Assembly: GCF_002209535.1 (NCBI RefSeq)
Contig: NZ_NJIG01000004.1
Coordinates: 310,001-374,000, forward strand
Reading direction: 5' to 3'
Length of the DNA: 64,000 nt
Origin: Achromobacter marplatensis
GTDB lineage: Bacteria > Pseudomonadota > Gammaproteobacteria > Burkholderiales > Burkholderiaceae_B
The notes under the pieces were generated by a model. It was not told where the DNA came from. It ran no database searches and saw only the letters and a list, made by a program, of their open reading frames with translations. The translations under genes and the position numbers were made by a program. This document shows, piece after piece, positions 8,645-17,469 of the stretch. The stretch's first letter is position 1, and the number at the start of each line of letters is the position of its first letter.

Positions 8645-9157
8645 ATGGCTTTACTTCCTATCCTTCGCTACCCGGACCCGCGCTTGCACAAAAAGGCAAA
8701 GCCGGTAGCCGAAGTCGACGACCGCATCCGTCAACTGGTGCGCGACATGGCCGAGACCATGTATGACGCGCCGGGCGTCGGCTTGGCCGCGACCCAGGTG
8801 GACGTGCACGAGCGCGTCGTCGTGATCGACGTATCCGAAGACAGCAATCAGCTGCTGACCTTGATCAATCCCGAGATCACCTGGCGTAGCGACGACCACA
8901 AGATCTACGAAGAAGGCTGCCTGTCGGTGCCTGGCGTCTACGACGAGGTCGAACGCGCCTCGCGTATCCGCTGCAAGGCGCTGGACATCGACGGCAAGCC
9001 TTTTGAATTCGAAGCCGACGGCCTGCTGGCCGTGTGCGTGCAGCACGAACTCGACCATCTGGAAGGCAAGGTCTTCGTCGAATACCTGTCTAACCTGAAG
9101 CAGAACCGCATCAAGACCAAGCTGAAGAAGGCCGAGCGCGAAGCGCTGCGCGACTGA
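8645..9157 (+). CDS. def: Peptide deformylase
   Basis: This 170-residue metalloenzyme removes the formyl group from nascent protein N-termini. All three motifs are intact: GVGLAATQ (residues 44-51), EGCLSVP with metal ligand C92, and QHELDHLEG with H134, catalytic E135 and H138. Length and motif spacing are normal for the family. It is followed by fmt, the enzyme that adds the formyl group to initiator tRNA, in the usual def-fmt order, with about 100 bp between them containing a GC-rich hairpin. Confidence 0.98.
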   Translation: MALLPILRYPDPRLHKKAKPVAEVDDRIRQLVRDMAETMYDAPGVGLAATQVDVHERVVVIDVSEDSNQLLTLINPEITWRSDDHKIYEEGCLSVPGVYDEVERASRIRCKALDIDGKPFEFEADGLLAVCVQHELDHLEGKVFVEYLSNLKQNRIKTKLKKAEREALRD

Positions 9158-9260
9158 CGGGAAATCCCTCGTCCTACCCGCCGAGGGGAGGCGCCGGCTG
9201 GCCGGCAAAGCCGGATCCGCGGCGCCCCGGAATCCACTTTCATTCTTAGTTCTTCATCTC

Positions 9261-10202
9261 ATGCGCCTAGTCTTTGCCGGCACGCCGGAATTCGCCCGTA
9301 TCGCCTTCGACGCCTTGCGGGCCGCGGGCCACGACATCGCGCTCGTCATGACGCAGCCCGATCGTCCTGCCGGGCGGGGGCTGAAGCTGACGCCCAGCCC
9401 GGTCAAGCAGGCCGCGCTGGACGCGGGCATTCCCGTCGCCCAGCCGCGCAGCCTGCGCCTGGACGGCCGCTATCCCGATGAAGCCGCCGAGGCCCGTGCG
9501 CTGCTGGAGCAAGTCGCGCCCGACGTCATGGTGGTGGCGGCCTACGGCCTGATCCTGCCGCAATGGGTGCTGGACCTGCCGCGCCTGGGTTGCCTGAATA
9601 TCCACGCCAGCCTGTTGCCGCGCTGGCGCGGCGCCGCGCCCATCCAGCGCGCGATCGAAGCCGGCGATGCGCAGACCGGCGTGACCATCATGCAGATGGA
9701 CGAGGGCCTGGACACGGGCGACATGCTGCTGGAACGCGTGGTGCCCATCACGGGCGACACCAACGCGGCGCAATTGCACGACGCGTTGGCGCTGGCCGGC
9801 GGCGAAGCCATCGTCCAGGCATTGAATGCGCTGGACCAAGGCGGGCTTTCGCCCACCAAGCAGCCGGAAGCCGGCGTGACCTACGCGGCCAAGCTGGACA
9901 AGGCCGAAGCCGCCCTGGATTGCACCCAGCCGGCCGAACTGCTGGAACGCCGCGTGCGCGCATTCAACCCGGTGCCCGGCGCCAGCATCCGCCTGCCCGG
10001 CTTGCCCGATCCGGTGAAGGTCTGGCGCGCGCAGGCACTGGCGACGCCCACCACGGCGGAACCCGGCCGCGTGCTGCGCGCCGATGCGTCAGGCATCGAT
10101 ATCGCCACGGGCAACGGCGTGTTGCGGCTGCTTGAATTGCAGAAAGCCGGCGGCAAGCGCCAGCCGGTGGACGTGTTCGTGCGCGGCTGGCAGCCGGACT
10201 AA
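9261..10202 (+). CDS. fmt: Methionyl-tRNA formyltransferase
   Basis: This 313-residue enzyme transfers a formyl group from 10-formyl-THF to Met-tRNAfMet for translation initiation. The N-terminal formyltransferase domain shows [25 protein letters not shown], and the catalytic block [18 protein letters not shown] with ...[21 protein letters not shown]. The C-terminal OB-like tRNA-binding domain begins near residue 205 ([13 protein letters not shown]). Downstream of def, it completes the formyl-methionine cycle pair. The convergent CYTH gene begins five bases after its stop. Confidence 0.98.
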   Translation: MRLVFAGTPEFARIAFDALRAAGHDIALVMTQPDRPAGRGLKLTPSPVKQAALDAGIPVAQPRSLRLDGRYPDEAAEARALLEQVAPDVMVVAAYGLILPQWVLDLPRLGCLNIHASLLPRWRGAAPIQRAIEAGDAQTGVTIMQMDEGLDTGDMLLERVVPITGDTNAAQLHDALALAGGEAIVQALNALDQGGLSPTKQPEAGVTYAAKLDKAEAALDCTQPAELLERRVRAFNPVPGASIRLPGLPDPVKVWRAQALATPTTAEPGRVLRADASGIDIATGNGVLRLLELQKAGGKRQPVDVFVRGWQPD

Positions 10203-10206
10203 GGCG

Positions 10207-10725
10207 TTACGGCTGGCGGCCGGCCAGCAAGTCCAGGTAGGCGCCCGACAGCAACTGGGTGGGCGCCACGCCCAGCCCGTCCATCAGGGTGCGGGCTTCT
10301 TCCATGCCGGCCGCGGCGCTTTCGCCGTCGCGCAGCACCACTTCCAATTCCAGGAATTCCCCCAGGCCTTCCACCCGGTCCAGATGGATGCGGGTGCGTC
10401 CGGCCATGAACACCGTCCGCTGCTTCTTCACGCGGCCGATCGCGCCGTAAGCGTGCGTGAGGGCTTCCCGCAAGGTGTCAGGCGAATCGGTCGGCGAGAT
10501 GACGTAGAAGCTTTCCTTCGGGCCCATATCGTCGGCGCGCTGGTAGAAGATCAGTTCGCCCGTGCCGTCGGCGAATGCGCGCAGCTTCAGCCGCCCATGC
10601 GTGCAGGTGAAGAAGGTATCGTCCTGGGCGATGGAGACGGGCTCCTGCCCAGACAGCGCGGCGGCCAGGGGCTCGATGGCCGCCAGGCTGTCGACTTGCG
10701 CCTTGATTTCGACGTTGCGGGCCAT
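10207..10725 (-). CDS. CYTH-domain protein (class IV adenylate cyclase/thiamine-triphosphatase-like)
   Basis: This 172-residue single-domain CYTH protein would bind triphosphate compounds in a cationic tunnel. The N-terminus reads MARNVEIKAQV, so the usual ExExK signature appears as NVEIK with the first glutamate replaced. Charged strands (LKLRAFADGTGELIFYQRA, RTRIHLDRVEGLGEFLELEVV) supply the remaining tunnel residues. Whether it makes cAMP or hydrolyses a triphosphate cannot be told from sequence. It is the last gene of a leftward cluster. Confidence 0.82.
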   Translation of the reverse strand: MARNVEIKAQVDSLAAIEPLAAALSGQEPVSIAQDDTFFTCTHGRLKLRAFADGTGELIFYQRADDMGPKESFYVISPTDSPDTLREALTHAYGAIGRVKKQRTVFMAGRTRIHLDRVEGLGEFLELEVVLRDGESAAAGMEEARTLMDGLGVAPTQLLSGAYLDLLAGRQP

Positions 10726-10745
10726 GGGGCGTCCTTCGGTGTGGA

Positions 10746-11372
10746 TCAATACAGCGTGCTGGTGATGCGCGCCGGCAGGTCGCGGTCGTAGGTGGCGCCG
10801 TCGAAGGTGCCGGCGGTGAGGTCGGACAGGATGCGGCCGACGCTGGGCAGCGCGCTGCGTGGCACCTGCGTCTCCGGGTCCCACAGGCGTGAGCGCAGCA
10901 GGGCGCGCGAGCATTGGAAGTAGACCGTCTGCACGTCGACGATCAGCACGGAGCGCGGCAGCTTGCCGTCCACCTCGAAGCGCGCCAGCAGGGCGGGTTC
11001 CACGCTGATGCGCGCCGTGCCGTTCACGCGCAGGGTCTCGCCCACGCCCGGCACCAGGAACAGCAGCGCCACGCGGGGATCGGCCAGGATGTTCAGCAGG
11101 CTGTCGATGCGGTTGTTGCCGCGGCGGTCGGGCAGCAACAGCGTCTTTTCGTCTTCGACCACGACGAAGCCGGCGGGGTCGCCGCGCGGCGAGGCATCCA
11201 GCCGGCCGGGGCCCGACGTGGCCAGCACCGCAAACGGCGCTGCTTCGATGAAGGCGCGATAGTGCGGATGCACGTGATCCACCTCCTTCTTCAGCGAGGC
11301 TTCGCCGGGCGAGCCATACAGCGCCTGCAAGGCGGCGGCGTCGGTGACAAGGTGGGCGGGATCGGTGTGCAT
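10746..11372 (-). CDS. PPOX-type FMN-binding flavoprotein
   Basis: This 208-residue protein has the pyridoxamine-phosphate-oxidase-like split beta barrel. The core runs AAPFAVLATSGPGRLDASPRGDPAGFVVVEDEKTLLLPDRRGNNRIDSLLNI, typical of the DR2398/MSMEG_1061-like FMN-dependent family. It is probably a flavin-dependent oxidoreductase of unknown substrate rather than PdxH, because it lacks the PdxH C-terminal region. It is 15 bp downstream of a HAD phosphatase gene and 20 bp upstream of the CYTH gene, so likely co-transcribed. Confidence 0.85.
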   Translation of the reverse strand: MHTDPAHLVTDAAALQALYGSPGEASLKKEVDHVHPHYRAFIEAAPFAVLATSGPGRLDASPRGDPAGFVVVEDEKTLLLPDRRGNNRIDSLLNILADPRVALLFLVPGVGETLRVNGTARISVEPALLARFEVDGKLPRSVLIVDVQTVYFQCSRALLRSRLWDPETQVPRSALPSVGRILSDLTAGTFDGATYDRDLPARITSTLY

Positions 11373-11387
11373 GGCGGAGGTCCGGGT

Positions 11388-12026
11388 TCAGGCCAGGATG
11401 GCGGGCAGGTCGTCGACGGCCAGGAAGATCGCGTCGGGGCCGCGTTCGCGCAGGGCATCTACATGGTTATAACCCCAGGCGACCGAACCCACTTGCACGC
11501 CTGCTTTACGGGCGGCGTCGATGTCGCGCATTTCGTCGCCCACCAGCAGGAAGCGTTCGGGGGCAACTTCGTGCCGGCGCATCAGGCGGTCGATCTTGGC
11601 GGCCTTGCCGAACAGGTCGGTGCCGCATTCGTAGTCGTCGAACAAGGCGCTTGCGTCCGGGCCCAACACGCGCTGCACGTTTTCAATGGAGTTCGAACTG
11701 ATCACCGCCAGACGCAGCCCGGCGGCCTTCAGGCGCGCAAGCACGTCGGGGATGCCGTCGAACAGATGCACACTGGGATCGATGTCCTGCATCAGCGTGC
11801 GCACGTGCGACATGATCGCCGGCAGCTTCCACAGCGGGATGCCCAGGTACTTCAGGATTTCCGAGGCCTCGCGGTGGCGCAGGTTTTCGCGTTCCGACAA
11901 GTCGATTTTGCGAAAGCCGTATTTGGCGGCCACGGTGTTCAGGATGGAATTGAACCAGGGCATGGTGTCCGCCAGGGTTCCGTCAAAATCAAAAGCTGCG
12001 ATGTCGTATTTCAAGTAAGAATCCAT
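11388..12026 (-). CDS. HAD-superfamily hydrolase (phosphoglycolate phosphatase-like)
   Basis: This 212-residue HAD subfamily IA protein has motif I AAFDFDGTLADT (nucleophile and acid aspartates), motif II AVISSNS, a lysine in FGKAAKIDRL, and motif IV VGDEMRDIDAA. An alpha-helical cap lies after motif I. It probably dephosphorylates a small metabolite; the substrate cannot be predicted, and 2-phosphoglycolate is one option. It sits in a leftward cluster with NTF2-like, PPOX and CYTH genes. Confidence 0.9.
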   Translation of the reverse strand: MDSYLKYDIAAFDFDGTLADTMPWFNSILNTVAAKYGFRKIDLSERENLRHREASEILKYLGIPLWKLPAIMSHVRTLMQDIDPSVHLFDGIPDVLARLKAAGLRLAVISSNSIENVQRVLGPDASALFDDYECGTDLFGKAAKIDRLMRRHEVAPERFLLVGDEMRDIDAARKAGVQVGSVAWGYNHVDALRERGPDAIFLAVDDLPAILA

Positions 12027-12044
12027 TAGCCGGCTGAGACGGGG

Positions 12045-12611
12045 CTACAAGCCGTTGGGGTGAAGCAGATAGTGCACGACCGGTGCCAGCGCTTCAAGCG
12101 GCGGGGCGCTGGCCACGACGCGCGCGGCGTTCGTCCACGGGTAGTCCAGCGCCAGCAGCCAGCCGAAGACGGCGGCCATGTCGCCCGGGGGCAGCGTCAC
12201 CATGGTTTCGATCGTGATGGTCAGGTCGGTGGCGCGGTAGGGTTCGGCCTGGAATTTCCAGTCGTACCGGCCACAGCCCACGCGCACGTTGCCCGTGGCC
12301 TTTTCGGTCATGGCCACGATCCAGTCGCATTGGTAATCAGGCAAGCGGGCGCCCGGCTCCGGCCGCGACAGGTAGAACGTGTAGACGTTGTCGTAGGTCT
12401 GGCCGAACTTGCGCACCAGCGTATCGGCGATCGCGGCCAGACCATGCGATTCAGGCGGGAAGGCGATGGCCTGCGTGCGCAGGGCCATCTTCAGCACGGC
12501 GTCGTCGGCGAACGCGCGCGCCATGTAGTGCGGGCGGTTCTCGTCCTTGGCGTGGAAATAGTCGCGCAACACGGACTCGGTGGAGGAAGGGGACAACGAA
12601 TCGAGGATCAT
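12045..12611 (-). CDS. NTF2-like (SnoaL-fold) protein of unknown function
   Basis: This 188-residue soluble protein begins with a helical segment and contains ENRPHYMARAFADDAVLKM, typical of NTF2/SnoaL-like cone-shaped domains. Such domains bind small hydrophobic ligands or act as isomerases. The ATG at 12611 has a GGAAG ribosome site eight bases upstream. An in-frame ATG at 12635 lacks one and would add eight residues. It lies between LOG and HAD genes on the same strand. No catalytic assignment is possible. Confidence 0.7.
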   Translation of the reverse strand: MILDSLSPSSTESVLRDYFHAKDENRPHYMARAFADDAVLKMALRTQAIAFPPESHGLAAIADTLVRKFGQTYDNVYTFYLSRPEPGARLPDYQCDWIVAMTEKATGNVRVGCGRYDWKFQAEPYRATDLTITIETMVTLPPGDMAAVFGWLLALDYPWTNAARVVASAPPLEALAPVVHYLLHPNGL

Positions 12612-12647
12612 TGCGTAGGCTTCCGTTGAGGGCATGAGAGGGCGGTT

Positions 12648-13235
12648 TTACGCCTTGATGGGGTCGAACCACTTCGAGACATTGGGCGCTTCGTAGATCG
12701 CGTAGCGGTCCAGCAGGACGGCGGGGTCTTCTTCCACGACCAGCATGTCGCGGTGCTGGGGGCGAATGAACGCTTCGTCGACGGCATGGTCCACGAATTG
12801 CACCAGCGCATCGTAGTATCCCGCGATGTTCAGCAGGCCGCAGGGCTTCTGATGCATGTTCAGCTGCGCCCACGTCCAGACTTCGAAGAATTCCTCCAAC
12901 GTGCCGGCGCCGCCCGGCAGCGCGATGAATCCATCGGCCTTCTGGATCATCATGGCCTTGCGCTCGTGCATATTCTGCACCAGATGCAGTTCGGTCAGGC
13001 CCAGGTGCGCCTGTTCCTTCTTTTGCAGCATCTCGGGAATCACGCCGATCACGCGGCCGCCGCCGGCCAGCACTTCATTGGCGATGACGCCCATGATGCC
13101 GACGACCGATCCGCCATACACCAGGCCCAGGTCCCGTTTGACCAATTCGCGGGCCAGCACGCGGGCCTGCTCGATGTAGTCCGGGCGGGTGCCGGGGTTC
13201 GAGCCGCAATACACGCAAATGTTCTTCAGAGTCAT
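12648..13235 (-). CDS. LOG-family nucleotide phosphoribohydrolase (YvdD/LOG type)
   Basis: This 195-residue Rossmann-fold protein has an N-terminal ICVYCGSNPGTRPDY, the LVYGGSVVGIMGVIA loop, and the signature PGGAGTLEEFFEVWTW that carries the catalytic glutamate. Family members release a base from nucleoside 5-prime monophosphates, including cytokinin precursors. The start at 13235 fits family length; the upstream extension is unlikely. It is the first gene of the leftward cluster ending with the CYTH protein. Confidence 0.9.
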   Translation of the reverse strand: MTLKNICVYCGSNPGTRPDYIEQARVLARELVKRDLGLVYGGSVVGIMGVIANEVLAGGGRVIGVIPEMLQKKEQAHLGLTELHLVQNMHERKAMMIQKADGFIALPGGAGTLEEFFEVWTWAQLNMHQKPCGLLNIAGYYDALVQFVDHAVDEAFIRPQHRDMLVVEEDPAVLLDRYAIYEAPNVSKWFDPIKA

Positions 13236-13466
13236 AAAAGGTCGGAGATTGCCTGTCCCGTTACAGATTGCGTCACGGGCATTTCGGGAAGCCGATAGTT
13301 TACGCAAGGTTTGCGCAGGGTTCCCGCGGCCCGGGCGGCATGGCTAATGGGGGGCAGGAGCAATGTTTGGACACAGCAAGATCGCCCATGATCGGTAGAC
13401 TGAGTTGTTCGGTACGACTGGAAATCCAGCGTCGTAGTGCATTCACTAACCCGAGGAGCTAACGAT

Positions 13467-14027
13467 ATGGAACAAGCAACCCAAAACACCCAGAAGGCAA
13501 ACCGTCCGTTCGACATGGACGTGAAGGCCATCCGTGCCAAGGCGCGCCAGGACATTGAATCGGGGGCTGTCACCGATAGCTACCGCGCGGACCGGCAGAC
13601 GGTGCTGAAGCTGCTGAATGAAGCGTTGGCCACCGAGATCGTCTGTGTGCTGCGCTATAAGCGCCACTTCTTCATGGCCCGCGGCTTGAATGCGGAGCCG
13701 GTGGCAGCGGAGTTCGCCGAACACGCCATGCAGGAACAAGAGCACGCGGACCGCCTGGCCGAGCGCATCGTGCAACTGGGCGGCGAACCGAACCTGTCGC
13801 CCAAGGGCCTCCTGGAGCGCAGCCATTCGGAATACGTGGAAGGCGCCACGCTGGAAGAGATGATCAAGGAAAACCTGATCGCCGAGCGCATCGCCATCGA
13901 CAGCTACCGGCAGATGATCGATTACCTGGGCGAGCAGGACTCCACCACGCGCCGCATGCTGGAAGAGATCCTGGCGGTGGAAGAGGAACACGCCGACGAC
14001 ATGTCGGACCTTCTGGTCAAGCCGTAA
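13467..14027 (+). CDS. Bacterioferritin-like ferritin-fold protein
   Basis: This 186-residue four-helix-bundle diiron protein shows LNEALATEIVCVLRYKRHFF, EHAMQEQEHADRLAERI and VEEEHADDMSDLL, which give the two ExxH-type ferroxidase half-sites. It would oxidise and store iron or protect against peroxide. The start at 13467 follows a GAGGAG site; the in-frame upstream ATG at 13437 is poorer. It is monocistronic, ending in a strong terminator. It could be called Bfr or a Dps-like ferritin; heme-binding methionine cannot be assigned. Confidence 0.88.
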   Translation: MEQATQNTQKANRPFDMDVKAIRAKARQDIESGAVTDSYRADRQTVLKLLNEALATEIVCVLRYKRHFFMARGLNAEPVAAEFAEHAMQEQEHADRLAERIVQLGGEPNLSPKGLLERSHSEYVEGATLEEMIKENLIAERIAIDSYRQMIDYLGEQDSTTRRMLEEILAVEEEHADDMSDLLVKP

Positions 14028-14040
14028 GCAAGACGGCATA

Positions 14041-14070
14041 AAAAAACCCGGCCTCGCGAGGCCGGGTTTT
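14041..14070. terminator. Terminator between bacterioferritin and rimO
   Basis: The perfect hairpin AACCCGGCCTC-GC-GAGGCCGGGTT has A residues to its left and TTTT to its right. It can serve both convergent genes. Confidence 0.9.
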
Positions 14071-14106
14071 CTCATTGCAGCGGCGCCCAGCGCCTAGCTG
14101 CATCGA

Positions 14107-15534
14107 TCAGATCGCGTCGCCCCACAGGTCGTACTCGTCCGAATCGGTGACGCGCACGCGCACCATGTCGCCCGCCTTCAGGGGCTTGTCCGAACTGACG
14201 TAGACACAGCCGTCGATTTCCGGCGCGTCGGCGCTGCTGCGGCCCACGGCGCCGTCTTCGTCCACTTCGTCGATCAGCACGTCGATCTCGCGGCCGACCT
14301 TGCGGGCCAGGCGCGCGGTCGAGATCCCCTGCTGCAATTCCATGAAGCGTTCCCAGCGGTCCTGCTTCACGTCGTCCGGCACGGGGTTGTCCAGCAGGTT
14401 CGCGGGCGCGCCTTCCACCGGCGAATACTGGAAGCAGCCCACGCGGTCCAGCTGCGCTTCCTGCATCCAGTCCAGCAGGTACTGGAAATCTTCCTCGGTT
14501 TCGCCGGGGAAGCCGACGATGAAGGTCGAACGGATGGTCAGGTCGGGGCAGATCTCGCGCCAGCGCTTGATGCGGGCCAGGGTCTTGTCTTCGAAGGCCG
14601 GACGCTTCATGGCCTTCAGGATGCGCGGGCTGGCATGCTGGAACGGGATGTCCAGGTACGGCAGGATCTTGCCTTCCGCCATCAGCGGGATCACTTCGTC
14701 CACGTGCGGGTACGGGTACACGTAATGCAGGCGCGTCCAGACGCCCATTTCGGACAAGGCCAGACAGAGCTCGGTCATGCGGGTCTTGACCGGGCGGCCG
14801 TTCCAGAAACCGCTGCGGAATTTCACGTCCACGCCGTAGGCGCTGGTGTCCTGCGAGATCACCAGCATTTCCTTCACGCCGGCCTTGACCAGGCGCTCGG
14901 CCTCGCTCAGCACATCGCCTACCGGACGGCTGACCAGGTCGCCGCGCATCGACGGGATGATGCAGAAGCTGCAGCGGTGATTGCAGCCTTCGGAAATCTT
15001 CAGGTAGGCGTAGTGGCGCGGCGTGAGCTTGACGCCTTGCGGCGGCACCAGGTCCAGGTAGGGGTTGTGGTCTTGCTTGGGCGGGGCGGCGTCGTGCACG
15101 GCGCGCACCACTTCTTCATATTGCTGGGGACCGGTCACCGACAGCACGCTGGGGTGCACCTTGCGGATCACCGCTTCCTCAACGCCCATACAGCCGGTGA
15201 CGATGACACGGCCGTTCTCGGCCAGCGCTTCGCCGATGGCTTCCAGCGATTCCGCCTTGGCGCTGTCGATGAATCCACAGGTGTTGACGACGACGACGTC
15301 CGCATCGTTGTATTCGGGCGTGACTTCGTATCCTTCGGTGCGCAATTGGGTCAGGATGCGTTCGGAGTCCACCAGGGCTTTAGGACAGCCCAGCGACACG
15401 AAGCCCACACGCGGCGCGCGACCCGGATTAGCGTCCTGGGCGGCCGCCGTGATGGCCTCCAGCGTCGAGTTGCTGCCATTGCTGGCGGAAGTGCCGGCGC
15501 CTTTGCCGGGCCGGGATTGCTCAAGAATTTCCAA
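14107..15534 (-). CDS. rimO: Ribosomal protein S12 methylthiotransferase RimO
   Basis: This 475-residue radical-SAM enzyme adds a methylthio group to Asp88 of ribosomal protein S12. The N-terminal UPF0004 domain starts at [18 protein letters not shown] with cluster cysteines there and at [13 protein letters not shown] and GCMGVEE. The radical SAM cluster is [20 protein letters not shown]-terminal TRAM domain runs from about residue 405. The first 40 residues form a low-complexity Ser/Gly/Ala extension before the conserved region, so a shorter start is possible. Confidence 0.95.
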   Translation of the reverse strand: MEILEQSRPGKGAGTSASNGSNSTLEAITAAAQDANPGRAPRVGFVSLGCPKALVDSERILTQLRTEGYEVTPEYNDADVVVVNTCGFIDSAKAESLEAIGEALAENGRVIVTGCMGVEEAVIRKVHPSVLSVTGPQQYEEVVRAVHDAAPPKQDHNPYLDLVPPQGVKLTPRHYAYLKISEGCNHRCSFCIIPSMRGDLVSRPVGDVLSEAERLVKAGVKEMLVISQDTSAYGVDVKFRSGFWNGRPVKTRMTELCLALSEMGVWTRLHYVYPYPHVDEVIPLMAEGKILPYLDIPFQHASPRILKAMKRPAFEDKTLARIKRWREICPDLTIRSTFIVGFPGETEEDFQYLLDWMQEAQLDRVGCFQYSPVEGAPANLLDNPVPDDVKQDRWERFMELQQGISTARLARKVGREIDVLIDEVDEDGAVGRSSADAPEIDGCVYVSSDKPLKAGDMVRVRVTDSDEYDLWGDAI

Positions 15535-15601
15535 TCTGGTTCACCGTAGGTTCGCGCACCGGCTCATGCGGTGCGGCGGGGTATTCGTCAAATGTTCGGG
15601 T

Positions 15602-15853
15602 TCAGGCGGGTTTGCCTGGTTGGCGGGGCGGCAGGTCGCGCAGCGTTTCCGGGTGGAGGATGGCCACTTGCAGCAAGGTCTGCGCAGCGCCGGACGGATT
15701 ACGCCGGCCCTGCTCCCAATCCTGCAAGGTGCGCACGCTGACGCCCAGCAATTCCGCGAAATCCGCTTGCGGCAAACCAACGCGGCTGCGCGCTTCGCTG
15801 ATATGCGACGCCTGCCACCGGGCGGGAAGCGCCGGCGGTGCTACTTTCTTCAT
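15602..15853 (-). CDS. Orphan HTH antitoxin-like regulator (HigA/NadS type)
   Basis: This 83-residue protein has one helix-turn-helix: ARSRVGLPQADFAELLGVSV, then TLQDWEQGRRNPSG. It resembles antitoxins of the HigA/NadS group, which repress their own promoter. No RelE/HigB-type toxin frame lies on either side on the same strand. It is therefore either a solitary regulator or the survivor of a decayed toxin-antitoxin pair. It is divergent from the ParE pair at 16136. Confidence 0.78.
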   Translation of the reverse strand: MKKVAPPALPARWQASHISEARSRVGLPQADFAELLGVSVRTLQDWEQGRRNPSGAAQTLLQVAILHPETLRDLPPRQPGKPA

Positions 15854-16069
15854 GACTCGTTCAATTTACGGGCAGCGCGACTGCTCGCCATCGCCAGGGT
15901 TCTTGCGATGCGCGGGGCAGCCACTGCGGGGAAGCGGGGAATTATACGGCAATGCCGTAGGGGGCGGTAGCGAAAGGGTTCCGCGGTGTGGCGTAGGCTG
16001 GGCGCCGTGCAGGGGCGTCTTCGCAACGCCGGGGACGTTCATACGGGAAATGGTCCGGTAGTGGTGCGT

Positions 16070-16082
16070 CCCTTATTAAGGG
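16070..16082. promoter_or_regulatory. Perfect palindrome ahead of the toxin-antitoxin genes
   Basis: CCCTTA-T-TAAGGG lies 54 bases before the antitoxin start in the 282-bp divergent gap from the HTH gene. A second dyad-like stretch (GGTAT...ATACC) follows just downstream. Either could be the autoregulatory operator of the ribbon-helix-helix antitoxin. The rest of the gap shows nothing recognisable. Confidence 0.45.
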
Positions 16083-16135
16083 TGATATGGGTATGATAAG
16101 GTAATACTTCACAATACCTCCTTCTGGAGACTGCC

Positions 16136-16429
16136 ATGCCCGCCGTCGCCGCTCGCCCTGTTGCAGTCAAGATCAACGACGACATCAAGACACGATTGAA
16201 ACGCTTGGCGGAGTCGCGTCATCGCACTGCCCATTGGCTGATGCGCGAGGCGATCACGCAGTACGTCGAACGCGAAGAAAAGCGCGACGCCTTTCGGCAA
16301 GACACGCTCGAGGCCTGGAAGGAATATCGCAGCACGGGCCTGCACGCCACGGCGCAAGAGGTGGATGCATGGCTGGCCAGTTGGGGCGCTGATGAAGAAC
16401 TGCCCGCTCCGCCGTGTCGCAAGCCGTAG
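16136..16429 (+). CDS. Ribbon-helix-helix antitoxin (CopG/ParD-like)
   Basis: This 97-residue protein begins with an RHH fold: PVAVKINDDIKTRLKRLAES, then RHRTAHWLMREAITQYVEREE. The C-terminal half (residues 55-97) would wrap and neutralise the toxin encoded by the overlapping next gene. The start is preceded by a TGGAGA site. Antitoxin and toxin overlap by 16 bases in different frames, the normal coupled arrangement. Autoregulation through upstream palindromes is inferred. Confidence 0.88.
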   Translation: MPAVAARPVAVKINDDIKTRLKRLAESRHRTAHWLMREAITQYVEREEKRDAFRQDTLEAWKEYRSTGLHATAQEVDAWLASWGADEELPAPPCRKP

Positions 16430-16710
16430 TCAGATACGCACCCAACGCCATCCGCGATTTGGAACGTTTGCGCGAGTTCCTGCGGCCCGTGAATCCTGCT
16501 GCGGCCAGACGCGCCGGACAAACCATCATCCAGGCCATGCGTGTGCTTGCCCTGCAACCGCAGATCGGCCGGCCTATCGAAGATATGCCAGACGCATTCC
16601 GCGAGTGGGTGATTGATTTCGGAGACAGCGGCTATGTCGCGCGTTATCGAATCGATCCTGGCGCCGTCACCATTCTTGCCTTTCGCCACCAAAAAGAGCT
16701 CGGCTATTGA
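16414..16710 (+). CDS. RelE/ParE-family toxin
   Basis: This 98-residue toxin starts at a GTG inside the antitoxin gene. The fold markers are VVRYAPNAIRDLERLREFLRP, PQIGRPIEDMPDAFREWVIDFGDSGYVARYRID and the C-terminal VTILAFRHQKELGY. The FRHQKE...Y ending matches ParE/RelE proteins, which inhibit gyrase or cut mRNA on the ribosome. Which target applies is not determinable. It lies four codons into the antitoxin tail frame overlap. Confidence 0.9.
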   Translation: MSQAVVRYAPNAIRDLERLREFLRPVNPAAARRAGQTIIQAMRVLALQPQIGRPIEDMPDAFREWVIDFGDSGYVARYRIDPGAVTILAFRHQKELGY

Positions 16711-16740
16711 AAGCCTGGGCGCCCTGATCCCTTTTGCCCT

Positions 16741-17373
16741 TTACGGTGCCCCGCGTCGGTATAGCGCCAGCGTTCCCGCCAGGCCGATCATCAGGCTGCC
16801 GCAGACGCGGTTCAGCCAGCGCAGGCCCGATCCCTGTAAGGCGCGCACCAGTTGGGCGCCCAGCGTGGCGTAGACCAGCATGGTCAGGATATTGATGGTG
16901 GCCAGCACGCAGGCGACGATGGCGTACTGGGTCAGCAGCGGTGCTTGCGGGTCGATGAATTGGGGCAGGAACGCCGACATGAACAGCAGCGCCTTGGGAT
17001 TGGTCAGCGCCACCATGAAGCTGCGTAACCCCAGCGTCAGGCCTGCGGGCCGGTCCGCGGCGGATGCGGCCGACGGCAGGACCAGCGCCGCGTCCGAGCG
17101 CAGCATCTTCCAGCCCAGGTAGGCCAGATAGGCCGCGCCCACCCACTTGATCAGCTGGAAGGCGACTTCGGAGGCCGCCAACACCACACCCAGGCCGGAC
17201 GCCACGCAGCCCACCAGGATCAGATCGGCCAGCACCGCGCCGGCCATACCCCAGCCTGCGGCGCGCACGCCGTGGCGCGAGCCGTTGTTCAGGGCCAGCA
17301 GGGTCGTCGGGCCGGGTGTCACGATGGCGACGGCCGAAGCCAGGATGAACAGCAGCAGCGTGGCGGTAGTCAT
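16741..17373 (-). CDS. LysE/RhtB-family amino-acid exporter
   Basis: This 210-residue integral membrane protein has about six helices and the family N-terminus FILASAVAIVTPGPTTLLALNNGSRHGVRAAGWGMAGAVLADLI. Other hallmarks are AYLAYLGWKMLRS and FMVALTNPKALLFMSAFLPQFID. It would export an amino acid or related compound by proton exchange. The ATG at 17373 is chosen because the long upstream open frame is antisense to rsmB and is not conserved. The substrate is unknown. Confidence 0.93.
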   Translation of the reverse strand: MTTATLLLFILASAVAIVTPGPTTLLALNNGSRHGVRAAGWGMAGAVLADLILVGCVASGLGVVLAASEVAFQLIKWVGAAYLAYLGWKMLRSDAALVLPSAASAADRPAGLTLGLRSFMVALTNPKALLFMSAFLPQFIDPQAPLLTQYAIVACVLATINILTMLVYATLGAQLVRALQGSGLRWLNRVCGSLMIGLAGTLALYRRGAP

Positions 17374-17469
17374 AAGAAAAGCGCTCCCAGGGAGAGGCCA
17401 GTTTGACGCGCGCGCCGCCATTCGTCCAGGTCCGGCTACCATATCGGTCTTATCCTCTGAATTCCCACC

